Part shown: positions 7,146-13,090 of the stretch, in pieces
How the letters are laid out: each line of letters opens with the position of its first letter
Position numbering within the stretch: position 1 is the first letter of the stretch
Assembly (NCBI GenBank): GCA_002381765.1
Contig: DFXX01000117.1
Location: 86,347 to 100,754 of the forward strand
Length of the DNA stretch: 14,408 nucleotides
Direction: 5' to 3'
From: Bacteriovoracaceae bacterium UBA4097
GTDB lineage: Bacteria > Bdellovibrionota > Bacteriovoracia > Bacteriovoracales > Bacteriovoracaceae
Program-made: the position numbers and the translations under genes
The notes under the pieces: model-generated
What the model was told of the DNA's origin: nothing
What the model saw: the letters and a program-made list of their open reading frames with translations, nothing else
Database searches by the model: none

Positions 7146-8048
7146 TTGAAGATCGGCATCTTGTCACGAAATCCAAAAATCTATTCTACTCATCGTCTGA
7201 CTAAGGCTGCTCTTGCTCGTGGTCACTCTGTTAGAGTGGTAAACCCCCTTCGCTGTTATATGGATATCACTTCGGCCAAGCCTATGATCCATTATAAGGA
7301 TCAGCGACTTAATGATTTCAATGTCATCATTCCTCGAATTGGTGCGAGTATTACCTATTATGGTTCGGCCGTGCTTCGCCAATTTGAGATGATGGGTGTT
7401 TATTCATTAAATGAGTCGACCTCTATAACTCGCTCGCGAGATAAACTTCGCTCTCTACAGATTCTTTCCCGCTCGGGAATTGGTCTCCCTACTACAAGCT
7501 ATGCTCACTCTACCAAAATGACCGAGAAGCTCATCAAGATGGTTGGTGGTGCTCCATGCGTGATTAAGCTCATTGAAGGAACTCAAGGCAAGGGAGTGAT
7601 TCTGGCCGAGACTAGCAAGGCCGCTGAATCCGTCATCGACGGTTTCCGGCAAATGAAGGCCCACTTCCTGGTTCAGGAATTCATCAAAGAAAGCAGTGGC
7701 TGCGATATTAGGGCCTTTGTTATTGGTGACAAGGTTGTGGCCAGCATGATGAGAAAGGCCAAGGAGGGTGAGTTTCGCTCAAACCTTCACCGCGGGGGAA
7801 GTGCTATCCCGGTTGAGATTTCGGAAGAAGAGGCAAGTATGGCGGTCAATGCGGCCAAGGTCCTGGGACTAAATGTGGCCGGGGTTGATCTCTTGAGATC
7901 CTCTCGAGGTCCTCTCGTCCTTGAAGTGAACTCTTCGCCAGGTCTTCAAGGAATTGAGACTTCCACGGGTCTGGATATAGCTTCCATGATAATTGAGTAT
8001 ATTGAAGAGAATTTTGAGAATTATCATCGCGGACATTATCTGGGTTAG
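7146..8048 (+). CDS. rimK: Ribosomal protein S6 L-glutamate ligase RimK
   Basis: RimK is an ATP-grasp ligase that adds glutamate residues to the C terminus of ribosomal protein S6. The 300 residues match the E. coli protein along the whole length: MKIGILSR at the start, NPLRCYM, IPRIGASITYYG, RDKLRS, GGAPCVIKLIEGTQGKGV (ATP-grasp loop), AKEGEFRSNLHRGG and LEVNSSPGL with the metal ligands E260 and N262. The start codon is TTG, supported by GGAGG at 7132-7136 nine bases upstream and by the exact match of the N terminus. It lies 31 bases after the flavodoxin gene with no promoter or terminator between them, so it probably belongs to the same transcript. Its stop overlaps the stop of the convergent gene by four bases. 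Confidence 0.96.
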   Translation: MKIGILSRNPKIYSTHRLTKAALARGHSVRVVNPLRCYMDITSAKPMIHYKDQRLNDFNVIIPRIGASITYYGSAVLRQFEMMGVYSLNESTSITRSRDKLRSLQILSRSGIGLPTTSYAHSTKMTEKLIKMVGGAPCVIKLIEGTQGKGVILAETSKAAESVIDGFRQMKAHFLVQEFIKESSGCDIRAFVIGDKVVASMMRKAKEGEFRSNLHRGGSAIPVEISEEEASMAVNAAKVLGLNVAGVDLLRSSRGPLVLEVNSSPGLQGIETSTGLDIASMIIEYIEENFENYHRGHYLG

Positions 8049-8482
8049 ATAAAGATCTTATCTAAATCTAAAATACTTTTTAAAATTCGAACCACTCCCC
8101 GGGGAGCAGTGATTGTGATGGCATAAGGAGTGACTTCCATCTTGACCTCTCCACCCATGACTCGTGATCTGATTGAGGGCTCCCAGACTTTCAAGTTTCT
8201 CTCATTCACTTTCATTATATAGCGAAGATCATGTAAGTGAGAGATGGTTTCTTCCTCATACCAGGTGAGTCCCTTCATCTTATCTTTATTGGTGGAATTA
8301 ATTTCAAACGTCTCAATGGTGAGGCTTCGACCAGAATGAAAAGACATGAAGAGAGCTATCAGTCCTCCAAATACAATTCCCACCTGCCAGGAGGACACGA
8401 TACTAATCCCCAGAGCTATGGGAATAAAAATGGCGAGAAAGAGGGCCAGAACTTTTTTTAAATAAGTGCGGTTATCATTCAC
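8045..8482 (-). CDS. Small two-helix membrane protein of unknown function
   Basis: I do not recognise this 145-residue protein. Two hydrophobic segments lie at about 10-30 and 33-49 with a very short turn between them, so it forms a membrane hairpin followed by a soluble domain of about 95 residues. The soluble part is rich in charged residues and beta-prone stretches (GGEVKMEVTPYAITITAP) and has no cysteines or obvious catalytic motif. The GTG start lies inside the end of pyrD and the two share eight bases, GTGAATGA, so it is probably translated by coupling with pyrD. The stop overlaps that of rimK. Its shape resembles small PH-like membrane proteins, but this is only an impression. Confidence 0.8.
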   Translation of the reverse strand: MNDNRTYLKKVLALFLAIFIPIALGISIVSSWQVGIVFGGLIALFMSFHSGRSLTIETFEINSTNKDKMKGLTWYEEETISHLHDLRYIMKVNERNLKVWEPSIRSRVMGGEVKMEVTPYAITITAPRGVVRILKSILDLDKIFI

Positions 8483-9524
8483 GGAACTCCCTTAAACTCT
8501 CTTGCCTATCAAGAAGGGGGAGAGCAAAAAAGCTATCGAGATCTTTTAACTTTTGCTGAGCAAGAAATTTCAAAACATCTTTTTTCATTTTCTTCAAGAG
8601 AGAGGGACCCTGGTAGACGTAGCCAGTATAAACTTCACAGGCTTTGCCACCCATGGCCCAAAAATCAAAGAGATCGCTTGTCTCTGATATGCCGCCAACC
8701 CCGATGACTTCAATCGGGAGCTTCTCATTTAAGATAATGCTTTGGATACTTTGGGCCCTCTTAGTGAGAAGCCTGCCTGAAACACCACCGGCTCCTCTTT
8801 CAGGCATGATAGTGGTGTTTGTTGCCATGAGCCCAGTAAGACCACATTCGGCCGCTAAATGAGCGAGTTCGATAACCTTGGAAGTTTCCAGGTCGGGAGC
8901 AATCTTTAAGAAGAGATCCTTCGAGCGGTTTTGATTTAAGGTCGTAAAGAGCTCTAAGAGATAGGCCTTCTCCTGCATCGCCCTGAGTCCTGGAGTATTA
9001 GGAGAGGACACATTGATAACAAAATAATCAACTTCAGATTGCAGAGACTCAAAAAGGATATTGAGCTCATCGATGCTTTCCAGAGCAGTCGTGTCTTTAT
9101 TTTTTCCAATATTCGCCCCAAGGGGAATATTCTTCTCAAACAGTTTGAGTCGCGGGAGCATTGCCAGCAGACCATGATTGGGAAAACCCATGGCGTTTCG
9201 CAAGCTCTCCTCTTGGGGATAACGAAAGAGGCGAGGTTTGGGATTTCCTTCTTGCGGCTTCAGCGTAATGGTGCCGCATTCAAGCGAACCAAAGCCCTGA
9301 TGGGACAGAAAATTGAGGGCCTCGCAGTTCTTATCTAGTCCCGCCGCTAGACCCACTGGAAATCCCCATCGATTTTGTCCAACATTAACAGCGAGCCTAA
9401 CATCGAGTTCACAACCCGAAGCCTTACCTAAGGCCGGCGATAACCTGGCCATCTGGATGGTGAGATCATGCGCTCTCTCTGGAGGCAGAGCAAAGAGCAA
9501 TGGTTTTAGCAGTGAGTAGAACAT
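8475..9524 (-). CDS. pyrD: Dihydroorotate dehydrogenase, class 2 (quinone)
   Basis: PyrD oxidises dihydroorotate to orotate in pyrimidine synthesis and passes electrons from FMN to membrane quinone. At 349 residues it fits class 2. The N terminus FYSLLKPLLFALPPERAH is the amphipathic helix typical of this class for membrane contact and quinone access. Further motifs are GFPVGLAAGLDKN near 55-67, FGSLECGTIT, RNAMGFPN, GANIGKNKDT, the catalytic NVSSPNTPGLR (S173/S174, class 2 uses serine where class 1 uses cysteine), KIAPDL, TNTT, and the FMN phosphate loop GVGGIS with TGYVYQGP. The C terminus extends a little past the last motif. It overlaps the downstream membrane protein gene by eight bases. 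The ATG has a weak ribosome binding site. Confidence 0.97.
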   Translation of the reverse strand: MFYSLLKPLLFALPPERAHDLTIQMARLSPALGKASGCELDVRLAVNVGQNRWGFPVGLAAGLDKNCEALNFLSHQGFGSLECGTITLKPQEGNPKPRLFRYPQEESLRNAMGFPNHGLLAMLPRLKLFEKNIPLGANIGKNKDTTALESIDELNILFESLQSEVDYFVINVSSPNTPGLRAMQEKAYLLELFTTLNQNRSKDLFLKIAPDLETSKVIELAHLAAECGLTGLMATNTTIMPERGAGGVSGRLLTKRAQSIQSIILNEKLPIEVIGVGGISETSDLFDFWAMGGKACEVYTGYVYQGPSLLKKMKKDVLKFLAQQKLKDLDSFFALPLLDRQESLREFRE

Positions 9525-9548
9525 AATTTAATACTATGAACCTTTTCT

Positions 9549-9577
9549 TTGAAAGTCATCAGGGCGTATGAGATAAT
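9549..9577 (+). promoter_or_regulatory. Extended -10 promoter of the small exported gene
   Basis: TTGAAA (9549-9554) and GATAAT (9572-9577) are 17 bases apart, and TGA directly before the -10 gives an extended -10 element. The start codon is 20 bases downstream, giving a very short leader. This is one of the best promoters in the window. The 72-base spacer is shared with divergent pyrD, whose own promoter I cannot define. Confidence 0.65.
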
Positions 9578-9596
9578 AAGATCCTAGAGGTTTTTA

Positions 9597-10025
9597 ATGC
9601 GTACACTTCTCATCACTTTGTTGTTCTCCCATCAACTCATGGCCCAACATGCGGAGCAGCCACTTCCTCTTCAAGATAATGTAGAAGACATGCGGCAAGC
9701 TACGGTTCTCTTTAGCATTGAAGACGTGAGAGAGAAGCGGCATTACTGGCTAGAGCGAACACCTGCATTGGATCACTTCCTGCGGCTAAAGAAAGGAAGC
9801 GAAGAAGTTTTAAAAAAAGCTGACAGTCGGGAAGCCAAAAAATTGGATTTGAGTTTTGCTGCTGGCTTTCTTCGGTGTCAGTATCAGCTTCCCACTGCAC
9901 CTGGCAATTGCCAGGTTGTGTATAAGCTTAATATGAAGGGTGAGGAGCAGGAGATATGCGCAAAAGATGATAAAAAAAGTCAGGAGATTCAAGCCTTCCT
10001 GAAAGAATTGAATAAACGTTTCTAG
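9597..10025 (+). CDS. Small exported protein of unknown function
   Basis: I do not recognise this 142-residue protein. It has a short signal peptide (hydrophobic 4-10 and on to 15, likely cut after LMA at residue 16). The mature part starts polar and proline-rich, followed by a charged helical stretch (about 42-85) and a region with three cysteines, C94, C105 and C121. Two of these could form a disulfide in the periplasm; the odd number leaves one free. The end is a lysine/glutamate-rich helix. AGAGG lies six bases before the ATG. It is followed after 78 bases by the Tsp-like protease gene on the same strand; a shared transcript is possible, with no clear terminator between them. Confidence 0.78.
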   Translation: MRTLLITLLFSHQLMAQHAEQPLPLQDNVEDMRQATVLFSIEDVREKRHYWLERTPALDHFLRLKKGSEEVLKKADSREAKKLDLSFAAGFLRCQYQLPTAPGNCQVVYKLNMKGEEQEICAKDDKKSQEIQAFLKELNKRF

Positions 10026-10073
10026 GGAAAAATGATTGCTTCCCAAGCATTGAGAGTAGAAAATACCATAACG

Positions 10074-10086
10074 ATCTGATTCAGAT
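10074..10086. repeat. Short dyad upstream of the protease gene
   Basis: ATCTG and CAGAT flank ATT in a 13-base dyad that ends 17 bases before the protease start codon. A weak hairpin (TGCTT, CCC, AAGCA) lies some 30 bases before it. No convincing promoter could be set in this 78-base spacer. The dyad could be an operator, or chance. Confidence 0.25.
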
Positions 10087-10103
10087 AGAAAAATCGAGGT
10101 TAC

Positions 10104-12299
10104 ATGAAATTCCATGTTTTATTTTTAGGCCTGGCCATAAGTGCCCCAACGGTCTTTGCTCAACCTGGAGCACCAGGTGCTGCAAGTGACAATCCTTCTG
10201 TTTTAGGAAGCTTGATGTCAACCAAGCCCCGTTACACCAGGGAAATGGTTTTAGGAAATATTCTTAAGGGTGCATTAGAGAATATGCATCTTTCAAATAA
10301 AGAAATCAATGACGCTTTATCAAGAGATGCTTTCAAGATTTATCTGGAAAGACTGGACTATGGTAAGCAGTTTCTTTTGCAGTCAGATGTGAAAGAGCTG
10401 GAAACTTTCATGACATCATTCGATGACATGCTGGTCTCTGGTGACTTAAAGATTCTGGATAAGAGTTCAGAGCTACTCAATAAGCGTATTGGTCAGATCG
10501 AAGGTCATGTTGAACAACTGCTTAAAAAGCCTCTTGATTATACCAAGAAAGAATCAATCGAAACCGATCCTAAGAAAAGAGCATTTCTAAAAACAGAAAA
10601 TGATCTCTTTGCTCATTGGGAGCGTCTCATGAAGTATGAGATCCTCAACCGTATCGTAGATATGGAAGAAGAGCAGAATGGACTTGCCTTAGATGCCAAA
10701 GGCAAAAAGAAAAAACCTAAGAATGAGAAGAAGCTCTCTGGGACTGAAATTGAGAAAGAAGCCCGCTCAAAAGTCTGGAAAAGTTGGAAGAAGATTTTCT
10801 CTCGTCTTGTGAATGAGAAGAAGTCTGACAAACTCGATAAATTCTATAATGCCATAACGAAAGTTTTTGATCCTCATACCAACTATCTCGTTCCTGAAGA
10901 TAAGGAAGATTTTGATATCGACATGTCAGGAAAGCTCGAAGGGATCGGAGCTATTCTTCGGGAAGAAAACTCCTATATCAAAGTTGAGCGCATCGTTCCT
11001 GGATCGGCTTCTTGGAAGACAAAAGAAATCGAAGCCGAAGATATCATTCTAAAAGTTGGTCAGGGCAAGGATGAGCCAATAGATGTCGTCGATATGTCTC
11101 TCAGAGATGCAGTTAAACTTATTCGTGGTAAGAAGGGGACAACGGTTCGTTTGACCATCAAAAAGCCAAATGGACTAGTTAAAGTCGTGCCTATCGAGCG
11201 TGATGTCGTTGAGATCGAAGAGTCCTATGTAAAAGGAACTGTTCTAGAGCTTTCTCCTCTCAAGACGAAAGTTGGCTATATCAATGTTCCGAAATTTTAT
11301 CGTGACTTTAATGACCGTAATGGCCGCAATGTCACCGATGATACCCGTAAGGAAATTCAGCGCCTGAATAAAGAGGGTGTTGATGGGCTCATTCTGGATT
11401 TGAGAAATAATGGCGGTGGTGCTTTGGAAGACGCCCGCATGATCTCTGGTCTCTTTATTGAGAAGGGACCCATCGTTCAGGTTAAGGCCCATACCGGGGC
11501 GGTGGATGTGCTGACAGATACCGATAGTACTGTGGACTTCTCAAAACCAACGGTCGTTCTCATTAATCGTTTCTCGGCTTCTGCCTCTGAGATTGTAGCA
11601 GCTGCCCTTCAGGATTATGGTCGCGCAGTGGTTGTCGGGGGAGAGTTCTCTCACGGTAAAGGTACCGTGCAAGCAGTGGTAGATTTAGATGCCTATGTCT
11701 CACCGATGGCCAAATCATATTCTCCCTTGGGAGCTCTTAAGATTACCATCCAGAAATTTTACCGCATAAATGGTAGCTCCACTCAATATAGAGGTGTTAC
11801 TCCGGATATCATTCTTCCGGATCAGTTCTCACATCTTGAGACGGGAGAGCAGTTTCTTGATCACTCAATTCCTTGGGGAGAAGTGAAGCCAGTCAAATTT
11901 AAGAAATGGGATAATGACTGGAACATGAAGGCCTTGAAAGCAAACAGTAAGACTCGAGTGGAAAAGAGTGAGAAGTTCCAGCATTTGATGGAAAGTATCG
12001 ATTGGTATAAGAAGCAAAAAGAGCAAACTGGCCGCTCTCTTACTATGGCCGACTTTGAAAAAGAGCGAAAAGAGATCAGAGAGAAGACTGATATTTTCAA
12101 GAAAGAGCAGATCAATGACAAACTTGTTGTAAAGGATCTAAGTGGAAAAAATGACAAGGCTTCCAAGGAGAAGTTTCAGGATTTCTCAGAGACTCTCAAG
12201 AAAGACGCTGTGATCGAAGAGTCGGTTATGATTGTTAATGATTTAGTTAAAATGAGTCCTAAAAAACATTTAGGTTCAACAGAAAAAGGTAAAAAGTGA
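10104..12299 (+). CDS. prc: Carboxy-terminal processing protease, Tsp/Prc type (S41)
   Basis: This periplasmic serine protease trims or degrades proteins from their C termini and in other bacteria controls cell-wall hydrolases and lipoproteins. The 731 residues begin with a signal peptide (cut likely after VFA near residue 19). A helical N-terminal domain follows (about 45-260), then a PDZ domain (about 270-365, LEGIGAIL to VRLTIKKP), and the S41 protease core (about 380-575) with GLILDLRNNGGG and SASASEI. By alignment to E. coli Tsp (S430, D441, K455), the catalytic residues are S493, D504 and K519, so one residue is added in the loop before the lysine. A Prc C-terminal domain follows. A lysine-rich stretch near 195-215 (KGKKKKPKNEKK) looks like an insert. 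GAGG lies four bases before the ATG. Its stop overlaps the methyltransferase start in GTGA. Confidence 0.94.
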   Translation: MKFHVLFLGLAISAPTVFAQPGAPGAASDNPSVLGSLMSTKPRYTREMVLGNILKGALENMHLSNKEINDALSRDAFKIYLERLDYGKQFLLQSDVKELETFMTSFDDMLVSGDLKILDKSSELLNKRIGQIEGHVEQLLKKPLDYTKKESIETDPKKRAFLKTENDLFAHWERLMKYEILNRIVDMEEEQNGLALDAKGKKKKPKNEKKLSGTEIEKEARSKVWKSWKKIFSRLVNEKKSDKLDKFYNAITKVFDPHTNYLVPEDKEDFDIDMSGKLEGIGAILREENSYIKVERIVPGSASWKTKEIEAEDIILKVGQGKDEPIDVVDMSLRDAVKLIRGKKGTTVRLTIKKPNGLVKVVPIERDVVEIEESYVKGTVLELSPLKTKVGYINVPKFYRDFNDRNGRNVTDDTRKEIQRLNKEGVDGLILDLRNNGGGALEDARMISGLFIEKGPIVQVKAHTGAVDVLTDTDSTVDFSKPTVVLINRFSASASEIVAAALQDYGRAVVVGGEFSHGKGTVQAVVDLDAYVSPMAKSYSPLGALKITIQKFYRINGSSTQYRGVTPDIILPDQFSHLETGEQFLDHSIPWGEVKPVKFKKWDNDWNMKALKANSKTRVEKSEKFQHLMESIDWYKKQKEQTGRSLTMADFEKERKEIREKTDIFKKEQINDKLVVKDLSGKNDKASKEKFQDFSETLKKDAVIEESVMIVNDLVKMSPKKHLGSTEKGKK

Positions 12300-13090
12300 A
12301 GTCCCAGCTTACTCTTGATCAGAAATATGATTTTTATGAAAGATCGGTTCAGAACGCCGAAGTAGAAGTCTCTTTTATGAGAGATGAGTTTAAACGTATC
12401 TACGGACATAATGCCTTTTCCATGCGAGAAGATTTTTGTGGAACCGGTGCCATCTCCTGCAATTGGGTTGAGCAGCACCGGGATTGTGAAGCTTACGGAA
12501 TTGATCTTGATCCGGAACCGATAAAAATGGGTAAGGAGAGGCACTTCAGTAAGCTCACCAAGAAGCAGCAAGAGCGCATGCACTATCTTCAGCAAAACGT
12601 CCTGAATGCCAAGGCGCCAAAGGTTGACGTTATCTGTGCTTTCAACTTTTCCTATTTCATTTTTAAGAGCAGAAAAGAGCTCCTTCAGTATTTTAAGAGT
12701 GTCAGAAAATCCCTAAATAAGCAGGGGATTTTCTATCTAGATATCTTTGGTGGCCCAGAGAGCCAGAAGCTTGTAACGGACACTAAGAAAGTAGACAAGA
12801 TAACGTACTACTGGGAATGCCAGCATTTTAATCCCTTAACTCATGATTGCACCTTCGCCATTCATTTTAGAGACGCCAAAGGTAAGAAGCATGAAAATGT
12901 TTTCACCTATCACTGGCGCTTCTGGACCATGCCAGAGCTCAGAGATATTCTCTCTGAAGCGGGCTTCTCAAAGACCATCGCTTTCTGGGAAGGCGATGAT
13001 GATGAGGGGAATGGAAATGGAGAGTTTAAAGCGGCCGATGATGCTGAAAACTGCGATGCCTGGGTTTCTTATATTGCAGCTTTAACTTAG
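12296..13090 (+). CDS. Class I SAM-dependent methyltransferase, substrate unknown
   Basis: This 264-residue cytoplasmic protein has a Rossmann-like methyltransferase fold. Motif I is EDFCGTGAIS (45-54, with the GxG of the SAM loop), motif II ends in the acidic pair of YGIDLDPEP (D70, D72), and the region VDVICAFNFSYF corresponds to motif IV. The line GIFYLDIFGG is the later strand. The middle half (about 170-215) has several aromatic and histidine residues, HFNPLTHDCTFAIHF, and may hold the substrate. An acidic, glycine-rich loop DDDEGNGNGEF lies near the end. The GTG start overlaps the protease stop in GTGA, with AAAGG upstream, so the two are probably co-translated although one acts in the periplasm and the other in the cytoplasm. 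Small-molecule or protein substrate cannot be decided. Confidence 0.87.
   Translation: MKSQLTLDQKYDFYERSVQNAEVEVSFMRDEFKRIYGHNAFSMREDFCGTGAISCNWVEQHRDCEAYGIDLDPEPIKMGKERHFSKLTKKQQERMHYLQQNVLNAKAPKVDVICAFNFSYFIFKSRKELLQYFKSVRKSLNKQGIFYLDIFGGPESQKLVTDTKKVDKITYYWECQHFNPLTHDCTFAIHFRDAKGKKHENVFTYHWRFWTMPELRDILSEAGFSKTIAFWEGDDDEGNGNGEFKAADDAENCDAWVSYIAALT

Noticed and set aside
10036..10050. Hairpin TGCTT/AAGCA after the small exported gene as terminator
   Set aside because: Five base pairs only, and no T run follows.
12176..12595. Open frame on the minus strand across the prc/methyltransferase border
   Set aside because: Antisense to two well supported genes, with low-complexity hydrophobic content and no ribosome binding site.
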